Of a stretch of DNA of 64,000 bases, positions 36,196 through 48,388 are shown one piece after another. Where the stretch lies: assembly GCA_963513935.1 (NCBI GenBank), contig OY740765.1, positions 77,163,054-77,227,053 of the forward strand, written 5' to 3'. Source of the stretch: Aphrophora alni. Its lineage: Eukaryota > Arthropoda > Insecta > Hemiptera > Aphrophoridae. A program made the position numbers and the translations under genes. Position 1 is the stretch's first letter. Every line of letters begins with the position of its first letter. The notes under the pieces were generated by a model, which did not search any database, had not been told where the DNA came from, and worked only from the letters and a program-made list of their open reading frames with translations.

Positions 36196-37744
36196 TTTGG
36201 TAAATCTATTTAACTGGTAAAATATTCTTTAAAAGATTTTTTAAATATTAGTTTTTGTTTGGGCATTTAATTCTTCTAATTATGTATTTGTTCCTAATTT
36301 TCCAGTTGAAGCGTGGGCGAGTTTTTCACTTTGCAATATTGACAGTTCTTTTTATCGTGACAGGATTGTATTAAAATTATTGAAGTAAACATATGGTTCA
36401 TCGTTGTCTCTGTGATGTCATCTTTCTCTCTTTTTCAAATAATTTCTGAGTTATTTGTTTAAAGTTGTGACGAAACAATAACGGAGTCGAGTATTTCTTG
36501 TACTGGCTGGGTATACATTTTTTTGGTTTTTGAGGTTTTGTCCAATTTAGCTAGTTTTTGTGATGATATTTGAACAGCTGGTTTTATTCCGATAGCTGTC
36601 AGTGGTGTCACGATATAATAATAATAATTATTATTATTACATGTATTCCAAAATAGTTTTTGCCTGTTTTTAAATTTTATTATTGCTCACATTTTCCGTT
36701 AAATGAAACAGTCACCTGCTATATGGTTTTGCATTGTACATATTTCACAATTATTAATTATACCTTTGAAAATACAATCTGATATTACGAGATTTTGTTT
36801 TGTTTTTTCCTTTGCAAATTTTGCAGTACTCATTTTGAAACTGTTTTTATATATTTTTGGTGGGAATATAAGTTTTTTTTAAGTTGCTGTAGCGATTATA
36901 GTTCAATTTTAAATTCTTTTGATATGTTTTGTATATGTGACAGTTTTATTTTCTTCCAGATGTGCTACTTTGTAACGAATTAATTAATTCTTGCACTTTT
37001 GTTGTTAAACTGTATGGCTGGGATTTTCTTGGTGAATGAGGATATGTTTTAGAATGTTTTTGTTTATTTACGGTTTGAAAAAGTTATTGTTTTTCGATTC
37101 TTTTGTGGTATTAATCTAAGTTTTTTTGTATTGAAGTTGGTCTAAGCTATTATTTTCCATGGTTAATATTTGTCTGTGTGCTAATTTCGAGCTTTAGTTC
37201 TTGATTGTTATATGTTATAATTTGGGGTTCGTGAAATTGGGATCCATTTTTCTACATATTGTTTTATATATTTAGAAAATACTTGATTGCTGGCTTATTT
37301 TGTTTTTCTTATATGTTGTCAAGAATCATCTCTAAAGTTTGGCTTTAGGCTTCTAGTGTACCTATAAGTTTGTTAAGTTTCTTTGTTTGTGACATTCCAG
37401 TTTAAATTTTCCCTTGGGTACTTTCTTTTGTAATTTTCGTACAATTTAAAGCTGTGTACACTAAATGTTGAGACAAGGAAAAGGTTTATTTTGATAGCCT
37501 GTGTCTAATCGTGCTGAAACAGATAAAACATACTTATTTAGAAATGTGTTAAGTTGATAGTTTGTTACGAGGTTATATTAGACGGACCACTGTTTTAGTA
37601 CAAGTTTAGTTTGAAAAGATTTTTTATTGGGTAGCTTTAAATAATAATGATTGATAATTAATCTCCATAGGACTTAGAACATACATATGTGATTAACATT
37701 TATTATATTTAATCTTGTTTGTCTTACTAAGTTTAGCGCACTCC
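36196..37744 (+). other. T-rich stretch, no gene seen
   Basis: A short near-palindromic (TAA)n(TTA)n patch lies at about 36617-36640. Otherwise nothing was recognised. Confidence 0.45.
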
Positions 37745-38520
37745 ACCATTAAGTTATTTTTTTGGGGTGCATAGTTAAAAAGTCTTAATTGTTTTTATAT
37801 GGGCCTTTCCACCAACTACACAAGTGCTTAAAGTACTCTTTACACAGCTTTTTTGTAATAAGATTTAATTAACATCAGGTAAACTTAACTTTGATATTTT
37901 GTCAATACGTTTAATTCAACGAATATGTTTGAAAATGCAACACATGTCTATGCAATATTGATCCAGACGGAATTTCCTCTAATTTAGAAAATTGTTGCTT
38001 ACTAATTAATGAGAACTTTCATACTATTTTATTTTAGATATTATTTAAAACTTAGGATTGTTCTCCAATACAATTTACAATCCAAATTTATGAACTTATA
38101 ATCTATATTCATTTTTCCTATATTTCAATTTATAAAACATTGTTCAAATATCTATGCTCTAGGGCCTTGGGGAATATCGATAATAATTCCTGTGTTGCAT
38201 AATCTATGAATACAATTTGACTTAGCCTACTCCTTTACTTAGAATCTTTTAATTAAATCCCTTACATTCATTAAGCGTATATTGGGTTCACTGGATACAC
38301 GCTTCACTTCGTTCGAACACTTGATTTTAACAGTACAAATGCAAAACTTTTGGTGGCACTTATTTCATGAATTAATACTTCGTATATTTTAAACACGTGT
38401 TTCTTCCTTCGGTAACTTTTTGACGAAGCGTCTTTTTCCTTTTCCATTTTTATGTACACCTTTTGGTTGGCTGATAATAGATTCTCTTCGTTGAAATTGT
38501 AGGCCCTACATCATTCGATT
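37745..38520 (+). repeat. Dispersed repeat family C, copy 2
   Basis: Collinear with 30725-31445, clearly diverged with several indels (GGGCCTTTCCACCAACTACA, GGATTGTTCTCCAATACAAT, GTATATTGGGTTCACTGGAT, CCTTTTCCATTTTTATGTAC). Confidence 0.7.
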
Positions 38521-39449
38521 TTCATTGATGCATTTGAAAAGTCTATCATCCAGATAATTAACATTATTATGCGTACATTGTAAAGTTTTGTATGTGTGAG
38601 GATGAAAAGCTATTGTTTTGTCCACGGTTTCAACTTTTATATGAATACAACATAAATTTAATCTTACATGAGGTCTTTAAAGTGGAAATGTACTTAATCT
38701 GTTGAAGTGTATGGTTGGGAAATTGTATTTTAAAATAAATTATTCCCTAGTTCTAACTCCTGATTTTTTTATACCTTACGAATCAAATGTTTTCATTTTT
38801 TAACTTTTTTTGTTAAGAACATTTAACTAGACTGATTTATAAACTAAACATGTGGTAAAATATTTTTTATAATATACGAAAAAAACTTTAAATGAAGGTG
38901 AGTTATAATCATTTTTCCAACATGTCTGGCTTAAATATATCTCTAATAATTCATAATTTATAGTTGTGAAGAAAAATATGGAATTACTGGAAATGGAACA
39001 TTGTCAATAATAGTTAAATATAATAAATTGCGATCAGTTAAAGCCAGACGAAGAACATTTTGTTTAGAACTAAAGTTGTTCAGTCTTCTAATAAACATGT
39101 TTCATTCAAATATTAATTTGAATATATGAAATTATTGTAGGTTATTAAACATTGTAACTCATAGGAAGTCAATATAATATTCCTTAATGTTTAAAGAATT
39201 ACTCACAATATTCATATTTCCTAACACGATAACATTTATATCTTTGAACTGTTTAAAGATTTGTTTCTGTTTACATCAGAGTTATAACTAACAGTATAAT
39301 ATTTCAGTTAGAACTATAACATGTGGCAACTTACTGCATTATTATATAAGAAAAAAAATCAATATTTTTTTTTCTACGTTTTGGCAAATGAAAATCAAAT
39401 CACAATCATGTATACAAAGAAAGTTATGTGATAGGTCATAAAATCACTT
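38521..39449. other. AT-rich stretch, no gene seen
   Basis: Nothing recognised. Confidence 0.5.
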
Positions 39450-39720
39450 TGTAGTCTCCTGTGTCAAAAAAGTGGTTTTGGGATTAATGTCTGTTTGTCA
39501 TCTGTCGTATTTGCAGTGCTTTTCAGCCCAAGCGTGTGAGTCTATTTTAACCTAATTTTATATCGCAACGTATCTCTAGAATGTTTTATTTATTTTTGAT
39601 AATTCAAAATTTGATGGTAATCATAATAAAAATCACAATATGAATGAACAAATTTTGCTCAAGTGTAGCCTCTAGTCAAACTTTATCTTTTATAAAAATA
39701 CTCCAAAGAACTTAAGGGCT
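39450..39720 (-). repeat. Dispersed repeat family B copy, minus strand (3' part)
   Basis: On the minus strand: GAGGCTACACTTGAGCAAAA, ATCAAATTTTGAATTATC and ACGACAGATGACAAACAGAC. These correspond to the family's 3' half. The rest is replaced by unrelated DNA from about 39720. Confidence 0.5.
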
Positions 39721-40149
39721 GATAAGCCGGAGCCAATCATAATACTAAATTTAAAATGCAACCCCCTCACTCTTACACACTACACTCATATCACACATCA
39801 CTATTTGCTCCATTTATAAAGCATTTTACCTGTGTGGATATTACACAAAATATGGATATTACTTTCATTAAATAAATATGGCTGTGGTGTTCCACAGAAA
39901 TTTGAAAATTTTGAACCACACCGTACATTATTTATCAATTTATTAAAAAAGTTTCGGCCAAAAAAAACATAAAATTTCACAAATGTTAAATTTGAATTCA
40001 GAATTAACTTATCGGCCATTTTATTTTTGTAGTTGTTATTACTTATTATTTATTTATCGTCTTAAATGTTATGAAGCAAGTAGATATGCATTTTGTTAAT
40101 AACAAGGACATGATTACCTTCACATTTTCTCATTAAAACACGACAGCCT

Positions 40150-40450
40150 CTAAGCCATTGTGGACTTTTCCTTATTTACCAATCTTGCCGTAGCGAATAA
40201 ACTGTGCTTGACGGTACTAAGACTTTCATTAATAATATGGAAAGGGCACCACATATAACTTCTCTCGTCCTCTCTGCGGCATTCTATCTGTATTATCCTC
40301 GGTACACATTTTACAATGATTCCTCGAGGTCCATCCATATTTTCCTCCCTTCCAGGGCAATGGCTGATAGTTTAGTGCTTGTCCAACGACTTTCACAGTG
40401 GAAAGTATGTTTTCATTAACATTCTGGGGTATTCCAAAGATGTCTAGTAT
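40150..40450 (-). pseudogene. ORF1-type (FP25K/L1-ORF1-like) fragment of a non-LTR retrotransposon
   Basis: On the minus strand a frame reads DIFGIPQNVNENILSTVKVV followed by GQALN. After one frameshift it continues RGIIVKCVPRIIQIECRRED. The pattern (E/D)I.GIP....EN....V...G.AL, followed by (R)(P)IIVKF.RR..K, is the signature of the baculovirus-FP25K-like / L1-ORF1-like domain found in ORF1 or gag-like proteins of many insect non-LTR elements. The fragment is frameshifted and has no adjoining RT. Assignment rests on motif order only. Confidence 0.5.
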
Positions 40451-41579
40451 GTTTCACCATGCCCTCTAATAATCAAAGCACCAACTTGTTCCTAGAGATT
40501 TTTTTCCCCTTTTTAGATTTCCAACAATCTCCATGCAATAGTTATTTTCTTTTAATTTTGCTTAATTCTGTTATCTTCGAGTGACATAATTCAAGTAAAT
40601 TCCCTAAATGTCTCTACTTTCTAAAGCGTTTTAGTGCCGGATCGTTTTTACAACAAAGTGTCCAATAGTGCAGATTTTTACTCCTCTACTTAACTAAAGT
40701 GCAGACTAAAGTTGTTGTTGATTTGAAGACTTTTTGAAAGAAATTCATATTTGTTTGCATTTTTCAATCAAATTTCATGATATTTTTTTTTACCTGTTTG
40801 TAATTTCATTTTACCCAAAAAATGAAAACAAAAGACTAAAATTTCAACACCCCATGGAATTTTTTAAAATTTTTACAATTTTTCACACAAATGTGAAAAC
40901 GGTAAACAAATTATGTATCATAAAACATTTATACACTTTAAATTAACCAACTATGTCACACAAAACCGGAAATTAGTAGGCCCTATGCAATTTTGTTGAT
41001 AAAGGTTATACACTAGGGGAAGCCGATACTTCCTTCTCAACATCCCACTCTTCATCCCCCCCTCATTTTCGATACTATTACTCATTAGCATCCCTCTCCG
41101 TCTTTTCATCCCACTCTTTGGTTTTAATTTCTTGTTTCTGAAAAAAACACTTCACGTTTCTGTAACTCTTTAATTAGTGGTGTTGTGCATTTCTTAGGTT
41201 ATAAACGTTTAGCAACGTATCCACATTCCTTTATTTTAAAGTTGAGACTAGTAAACATAAAGCGCAAATGATCATTATTACCAGTAGTTCCCCTTTTCAT
41301 CTTGTTCACCAAACATTCAAAGATTCGTTTTATCCATTCAACACTGTCGGGCGGAGGAATAAATTTAGACTAAATTTTAGTTCTAAGAGCGATGTGTAAC
41401 ATGATACATAGATAAACATCTTAAGTCACAACTTCAGTCTTGAGTTAGGTTACGGCCATATTTTTTGGTAGGAATCTCAGGTTAGGTTAGGGTCTTATCT
41501 TATGTCACATCTTCGGTCAACATGGGTTAGATATTACACATTATATTAACATTTTGGCGTGTTTACTGAGCCGACACTG
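40451..41579. other. Unassigned sequence, no gene seen
   Basis: C-rich patch at about 41036-41120. A short TTAGGTTAGG stretch (about 41481) is too short to be telomeric. No coding frame. Confidence 0.45.
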
Positions 41580-41658
41580 TGGTACGCTCTAGTATCCAAC
41601 GGTGTAACTATTAATCATGTAGAGTATGTAAGTCCAGGTGGTACGCTCTAGTAGCCAA

Positions 41659-41673
41659 ACGTCGTATAAACTT
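41659..41673 (+). repeat. Target-site duplication, left copy (15 bp)
   Basis: ACGTCGTATAAACTT, identical to 42247-42261. The pair brackets a 5'-truncated non-LTR element, as expected for target-primed reverse transcription. Confidence 0.85.
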
Positions 41674-42246
41674 CTTACTTATTTACTTTCTTCTACAAGA
41701 TTCCAGAGCTGTCTCCGATGGCTCGGTGTCTCTTATAAACCTCCTCCACCAGTTTCCAAAATTTTCTGTCTGTTAAAATTTGGTCAAACCCTGAACGAGC
41801 TTCAGTCATACATGTCTTCAGCCTATCCCTTGCGGAGTTGTTCGGCTCACAACGTAGGAGGATGTGTTCAATTGTTTCTTCCTCCTTTTCACAAGCTAAA
41901 CATCTGGAGGACTCCACCAAATGAAATCTGCTCAGGTAAGCCTGGGTAACAATGTAACCCAATCTTATTCGAACAGCAAAAGTTGCTGTTGATCGTGCAA
42001 CATTCCTGTACAGTGAAGGTTCGGAAGGCTTTTTTGGATCCTGAAAAAGTAGCGCCCCAGTGCACCTACCCTCCACCGCTCTATCCAGATATCTTCAATT
42101 TTTTTCCTAATTTTCGCAGACATTCACCAAGAGATGTTTGTCTCTGGGGTGCAGGTTGGAGTTTTGTCGCATGGTTGGCCAGTCAATCAGCTCTTTCATT
42201 GCCAGAAATACCACTGTGACTTGGTATCCACTGAAAACTTGTATCC
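41674..42246 (-). pseudogene. 5'-truncated non-LTR retrotransposon: RNase H plus C-terminal zinc knuckle
   Basis: On the minus strand the copy begins in the RNase H domain: QWIPSHSGISGNERAD, the canonical W.PSH.GI.GNE.AD motif, followed by a stop where a residue would lie, then LANHATKLQP. After a stop and a +1 frameshift near 42077, a 128-codon frame reads RIRLGYIVTQAYLSRFHLVE, CLACEKEEETIEHILLRC (a C..C...H....C knuckle), and a tail ending KRHRAIGDSSGIL near 41693. The short remainder to 41674 is a TAAA/TAAG-rich 3' tail. Domain order and tail fit an I/R1/Jockey-type element. About 570 bp remain, bounded by a perfect 15-bp duplication. Non-functional. Confidence 0.85.
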
Positions 42247-42261
42247 ACGTCGTATAAACTT
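42247..42261 (+). repeat. Target-site duplication, right copy (15 bp)
   Basis: Identical to 41659-41673; see the left copy. Confidence 0.85.
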
Positions 42262-42428
42262 GTCATACATTATAATATACGTAGGCACTCAGGTAGCCCC
42301 TACGGAGAAACGTTAAATATATTACACATTATCAATTAAAATTGAGCTGTTGCGCTCTATTAGCCAACGTCTATACTGCACTAGTGAATTGTAATAACAA
42401 CACTCCCTACAGATCACGGCAGCTGTGT

Positions 42429-42560
42429 ACGATAGCTCAGTCGGTATAGTCTCTGACTTGAAATCCAGACTTCATTGGTTGGAGTCTCACTGGGAAATAA
42501 ATAGTCAATTATGTGACGTCACAGAACATGACGTGTTACGTTTAACGTGACGTCACAAGA
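42429..42560 (+). mobile_element. tRNA-derived SINE, copy 3
   Basis: A box TAGCTCAGTCGG, B box decayed to GGTTGGAGTCTCA. The anticodon region reads GACTTGAAATCC, which resembles tRNA-Ser(TGA) more than the CTTCAAA of the other two copies. The tail has two perfect GTGACGTCAC palindromes (42513-42522, 42547-42556) and one ATGACGTG. Confidence 0.8.
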
Positions 42561-42719
42561 TAGTTAAAAAATCGGCATACAAGATGAGGGATGGGGATGG
42601 GGGAGTTGGGGGTTGGGACAACATTGAGGCTATGATTAAGTTAGATTACGCACCTATTCAAAGAGGCGTGCCCAAATGGAGGCTCCTGATTGGTCGAATC
42701 ATCAAGTTCCGGAACCTCT
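42561..42719 (+). other. G-rich patch after SINE copy 3
   Basis: GGGATGGGGATGGGGGAGTT-type sequence at about 42590-42620, parallel to the G-rich tracts after SINE copies 1 and 2. Confidence 0.6.
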
Positions 42720-43343
42720 GCTAAGAATATTATGAAACTCTTTAAATAACTCACGGTAAGGTTGAGAATATATCAAAAGTGTTTTTATATAATTTAACAG
42801 CTTATGTAGTTTTCTTTTGTTCAGTAGAATAATATGATGAAACTTTTGAAACAATCCTGGGTAAGCTGTACGGGTGATAATATATCCAACGTGTGTATAT
42901 ACAATAGCGTCAGACTAGGATTGTGTCTGGTGTAAGGGGAGTGTCCTCCCTTCTACTTGCTTCCCTAACGTGACTTGACGATACAACCCATTCCAAGAAA
43001 ACTAGGTGCACAAATTACTGCTTAGCTACATTTAATTCCTAAAGTTACAACTTCGTGACAGACTTTTGTAAACTTTTTATTCTTATTTACTCCGATAAAA
43101 GAAACGAAAATAGGGTACTTGTTTACACAGAAGCATTTGAGGTCTATATATTTTTATTGGGGTTGTACCGCTGAAAGTAAACGCAACAAACAAAGTGTGG
43201 GTGCCCCTCTTTTCCTCTCCACCCCAGACACATTGCTACCATGAGGATACTAGACAATCGCCATTGTATGTAGCTTATTCAATTAAGCATAAAAATATTA
43301 TGAAACTCTTAAAAAAACTTTGAGTGATCTATAATTGAGAACG

Positions 43344-43411
<68 letters not shown>

Positions 43412-44694
43412 GAAACAACCTGAATTTTTAGGTAGTTTTTATTAGTACAGCATTAGAATGTTACGAAAATTTTAAAATACTCTTATCGGAAACGGTAAGT
43501 GTCAGAATAGAAGTCTGTTTTAAATACAATTGTACGCACCTTTATTTAATTCAGCATAAAAATATTATGTATTCTTAAAATAATCCTAGGTAAATTGTAC
43601 ATGTGAGAATATATCTAACATACTTATATACAAACTAAAAATTGTATGTAGTTTATTTTAGCTAATCAGAAGAATATTATGAAACTTTGTATACAATCTA
43701 ATATTTTAAGTAGCTTCATTTAATTCAGCGTAAGAATGTTATGAAAATAGTAAAAGAACTGTGAGTGAACGATAAGTGAGACCATACCTTTGGTAAAACG
43801 CTTAGAAACAATCTACAATTTTACGTAGCTTTAATTAGCAGAACATTAGAATTTTATGAAACTTTAAAAATAATCTTGGGGTACACTATAAGTGTCAGAA
43901 TACAAGCATATTTTAATACAATTTATATACCTTTATTTAACTATTTATAATAATATTATGAAACTCTTTAAATAGTCCTGGGTAAACTGTAAGGGTGAGA
44001 ATAAATCTACAGAGTTTATATATAATCTAACATTTTTTGTAGCTTTATTTAGTTCAACATAAGCATTTTATGAAACTCTTTAAATAAATAATCCTAGGTA
44101 AACTGTACGAGTGAGAATATATCTTACGTGTGTGTATATACAATCTAACAATTCATGTTTCTTTATTTAATTCAGCATATTATTGTTATGCTGAATTACT
44201 TAAAAGAACTTTGAGGCAACTGTTGTAAATATGTAAAACGTTTAGAAACAATCTGAAATTTCATGTAGCTTTTATTAGCACAGCATTAGAATGTTTTGAA
44301 ATTTAAAAATATATTTGGCGGAAACTGTAATTGTCAGAATACAAGTGTGTTTTAATACAATTTTATGTACCTTCATTTAACTCAGCATGAGAATATTAAA
44401 GTCTTAAAATAATCCTGTCTAAGCTGTACATGTAAGAATATACCCAGTGTGTGTATATACACAGTGTGAATATATACAGTAAGAAATATTTCAATGTAAA
44501 ATATTATATAGCTATACATAATACAGGATAAGACAAATATGAAAGTTTTTTAATAACTTTGGTATATTTTACATATAGGAATTTACTAGAGTGTTTTTAA
44601 TGCAATCTAAAATTTTATATAGCTTTATATAGTTCAGGAGATGAAATTTAAGGAAGTCTTTAAGTAATTATGGGTAAAATGTACTTTTGAAAAT
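42720..44694 (+). repeat. Diverged 112-bp satellite monomers, left halo
   Basis: Repeated blocks in a fixed order: GAATATTATGAAACTCTTTA, ATAATCCTGGGTAAACTGTA, GAGAATATATCTA, a GTGTTTATATACAATCTAAC block, and ATGTAGCTTTATTTAATTCA. About 17 units can be followed, with substitutions and indels. Similarity to the core rises towards 44690. Confidence 0.85.
43345..43405. repeat. (TA)n microsatellite, 61 bp
   Basis: Pure TA run at the AATATATCTA position of a satellite monomer. Confidence 0.97.
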
Positions 44695-47252
44695 ATATAT
44701 CTACCGTGTTTAGATACAACGTAACATATTATGTTGCTTCACTTAATACAGCATAAGTATATTATGAAAAGCTTTATATAACTTTGAATGAACTCTAGGT
44801 ATGGAAATATATCTACCGTGTTTAGATACAATGTAACATATTATGTTGCTTAATTTAATACAGCATAAGAATATTATGAAAAGCTTTATATAACTTTGAA
44901 TGAACTCTAGGTATGGAAATATATCTACCGTGTTTAGATACAATGTAACATATTATGTTGCTTAATTTAATACAGCATAAGAATATTATGAAAAGCTGTA
45001 TATAACTTTGAATGAACTCTAGGTATGGGAATATATCTACCGTGTTTAGATACAATGTAACATATTATGTTGCTTAATTTAATACAGCATAAGAATATTA
45101 TGAAAAGCTTTATATAACTTTGAATGAACTCTAGGTATGGAAATATATCTACCGTGTTTAGATACAATGTAACATATTATGTTGCTTAATTTAATACAGC
45201 ATAAGAATATTATGAAAAGCTTTATATAACTTTGAATGAACTCAAGGTATGGGAATATATCTACCGTGTTTAGATACAATGTAACATATTATGTTGCTTA
45301 ATTTAATACAGCATAAGAATATTATGAAAAGCTTTATATAACTTTGAATGAACTCTAGGTATGGGAATATATCTACCGTGTTTAGATACAATGTAACATA
45401 TTATGTTGCTTAATTTAATACAGCATAAGAATATTATGAAAAGCTTTATATAACTTTGAATGAACTCTAGGTATGGAAATATATCTACCGTGTTTAGATA
45501 CAATGTAACATATTATGTTGCTTAATTTAATACAGCATAAGAATATTATGAAAAGCTTTATATAACTTTGAATGAACTCTAGGTATGGGAATATATCTAC
45601 CGTGTTTAGATACAATGTAACATATTATGTTGCTTAATTTAATACAGCATAAGAATATTATGAAAAGCTTTATATAACTTTGAATGAACTCTAGGTATGG
45701 AAATATATCTACCGTGTTTAGATACAATGTAACATATTATGTTGCTTAATTTAATACAGCATAAGAATATTATGAAAAGCTTTATATAACTTTGAATGAA
45801 CTCTAGGTATGGAAATATATCTACCGTGTTTAGATACAATGTTACATATTATGTTGCTTAATTTAATACAGCATAAGAATATTATGAAAAGCTTTATATA
45901 ACTTTGAATGAACTCTAGGTATGGGAATATATCTACCGTGTTTAGATACAATGTAACATATTATGTTGCTTAATTTAATACAGCATAAGAATATTATGAA
46001 AAGCTTTATATAACTTTGAATGAACTCTAGGTATGGAAATATATCTACCGTGTTTAGATACAATGTAACATATTATGTTGCTTAATTTAATACAGCATAA
46101 GAATATTATGAAAAGCTTTATATAACTTTGAATGAACTCTAGGTATGGGAATATATCTACCGTGTTTAGATACAATGTAACATATTATGTTGCTTAATTT
46201 AATACAGCATAAGAATATTATGAAAAGCTTTATATAACTTTGAATGAACTCAAGGTATGGAAATATATCTACCGTGTTTAGATACAATGTAACATATTAT
46301 GTTGCTTAATTTAATACAGCATAAGAATATTATGAAAAGCTTTATATAACTTTGAATGAACTCTAGGTATGGGAATATATCTACCGTGTTTAGATACAAT
46401 GTAACATATTATGTTGCTTAATTTAATACAGCATAAGAATATTATGAAAAGCTTTATATAACTTTGAATGAACTCTAGGTATGGGAATATATCTACCGTG
46501 TTTAGATACAATGTAACATATTATGTTGCTTAATTTAATACAGCATAAGAATATTATGAAAAGCTTTATATAACTTTGAATGAACTCTAGGTATGGAAAT
46601 ATATCTACCGTGTTTAGATACAATGTAACATATTATGTTGCTTAATTTAATACAGCATAAGAATATTATGAAAAGCTTTATATAACTTTGAATGAACTCT
46701 AGGTATGGGAATATATCTACCGTGTTTAGATACAATGTAACATATTATGTTGCTTAATTTAATACAGCATAAGAATATTATGAAAAGCTTTACATAACTT
46801 TGAATGTACTCAAGGTATGGGAATATATCTACCGTGTTTAGATACAATGTAACATATTATGTTGCTTAATTTAATACAGCATAAGAATATTATGAAAAGC
46901 TTTATATAACTTTGAATGAACTCAAGGTATGGGAATATATCTACCGTGTTTAGATACAATGTAACATATTATGTTGCTTAATTTAATACAGCATAAGAAT
47001 ATTATGAAAAGCTTTACATAACTTTGAATGAACTCAAGGTATGGGACTATATCTACCGTGTTTAGATACAATGTAACATATTATGTTGCTTAATTTAATA
47101 CAGCATAAGAATATTATGAAAAGCTTTATATAACTTTGAATGAACTCAAGGTATGGGAATATATCTACCGTGTTTAGATACAATGTAACATATTATGTTG
47201 CTTAATTTAATACAGCATAAGAATATTATGAAAAGCTTTACATAACTTTGGA
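44695..47252 (+). repeat. Homogenised 112-bp satellite array, about 23 units
   Basis: Near-identical 112-bp units, for example starting TATGAAAAGCTTTATATAAC. Recurrent variant sites are GGTATGGAAAT or GGTATGGGAAT, CTCTAGG or CTCAAGG, and TATATAAC or TACATAAC. The last five units alternate TACATAAC and TATATAAC, a 224-bp dimer pattern. The unit is about 70% A+T. Overlapping 66-codon minus-strand frames recur every 112 bp; because 112 is not a multiple of three these are by-products of the repeat, not genes. Confidence 0.97.
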
Positions 47253-48167
47253 TGAACCATTATAGATACATAACTGTAACATATATTATGAATCTATCAA
47301 GCAGAGGACAAGAGTGTTTTGCAACGCTTTATGATACATTGTGTCCACTTGTAACATTTTGAAATTATATGTATGGTTCATAGAAGCAATCTAACATTTG
47401 TACGTTGTGTTTTGAAGTACATCATACGTGATATGAAACTCTTATGAATATCATTACGTTCGCAGCACAATGGTATGTGTAAGAATTTATGAAGCTTGTT
47501 TAGATGCAATATATTGTTTTTATATTGCTTTATCTCGTACAACAGAAGAACAACTTTATGTGTAAGAATTTAACTAGTTTTGTTGTTAATCAATCAAAAA
47601 TTGTATGTAGTTTTATTTAGAACAACAAAAGAATGATATGAATATCTTTAAATAATTGCAAATGTAAATGCTAGAAATATATCTACGGTGTTAGATACAA
47701 TACAACATTTTATGAATCTTCGCTTAGGACAGTATATATGAAACTCTTTAAATAATCTGTTATAAGCTTTACGTTTGAGAATATATTTACCGTGTTTTAA
47801 TAAACTTTAACATTTTATGTAACTTTATATAAGAGTGTTATGAAACTCTTTAAATAACGTTGGGTAACCTGTACGAGGGATAATATATCTACTGTATTAG
47901 ATACAATATAACATTTTATATAGCTTTATTTAGTTCAACATAAGAATGTTTTAAATAATCTTGGGTAAACTCTACATTGTGACGTTTGACAAATACTCAA
48001 CGTATTTAAAATAACCTATCATTTTTATATTGGTCCATAAAATACATCAATATTATGTTATGAAAAACTTGAATTATACTGGTTTTAAAGTTATTTTATG
48101 TCGATATTTCGTATTATTAATATGATATAATCGGACATTTGTCATTATTCGTGTATATATAAACTAA

Positions 48168-48334
48168 TACATGACGTTTCGAGAGTACGAATCAACTCCC
48201 GTTATCAAGTGATAAATCTAGATCACGAAAAATGTGAAAAACACGAAAAATCCCTAGTTGGTGTTTTTCACTTTGTTCATGTTCTAGATTTATCGTTGGT
48301 AACGAAGGTTGTTTTATACTCTCGAAAAGTCGTG

Positions 48335-48336
<2 letters not shown>
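48168..48336. mobile_element. 169-bp hairpin (foldback) element
   Basis: The left arm begins TACATGACGTTTCGAGAGTA and reaches GTGAAAAACAC. The right arm on the opposite strand begins TACACGACTTTTCGAGAGTA and reaches GTGAAAAACACC. The element is almost entirely stem, with arms of about 76 bp and few mismatches. It sits between satellite sequence and a TA run. No coding capacity. Confidence 0.8.

Positions 48337-48338
<2 letters not shown>

Positions 48339-48386
<48 letters not shown>
48339..48386. repeat. (TA)n microsatellite
   Basis: Pure AT run next to the 169-bp hairpin. Confidence 0.95.

Positions 48387-48388
<2 letters not shown>

Larger units (their letters stand above)
41580..42428 (+). 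repeat. Composite repeat upstream of SINE copy 3, split by a retroelement insertion
   Basis: Three copies of a CGCTCTAGTAGCC-type motif (41580-41600, 41637-41660, 42348-42370) resemble those upstream of SINE copy 1. The region is interrupted by the insertion at 41674-42246. Confidence 0.55.

Noticed and set aside
41465..41500. Telomere-like TTAGG repeats
   Set aside because: Only two or three adjacent TTAGG-like words; far too short for a telomeric array.
41638..42219. Plus-strand frames of 78-103 residues
   Set aside because: Antisense shadows of the minus-strand RNase H/zinc-knuckle retroelement fragment.
44743..46847. Seventeen nearly identical 66-residue minus-strand frames (beginning MYLNTVDIFPYLEFIQSY)
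   Set aside because: They recur every 112 bp and overlap each other; 112 is not a multiple of three, so each frame simply reads across two satellite units in different phases. No conserved start or expression signal.
44695..47252. CRISPR array
   Set aside because: The units are contiguous 112-bp tandem repeats without unique spacers, in a eukaryotic genome.
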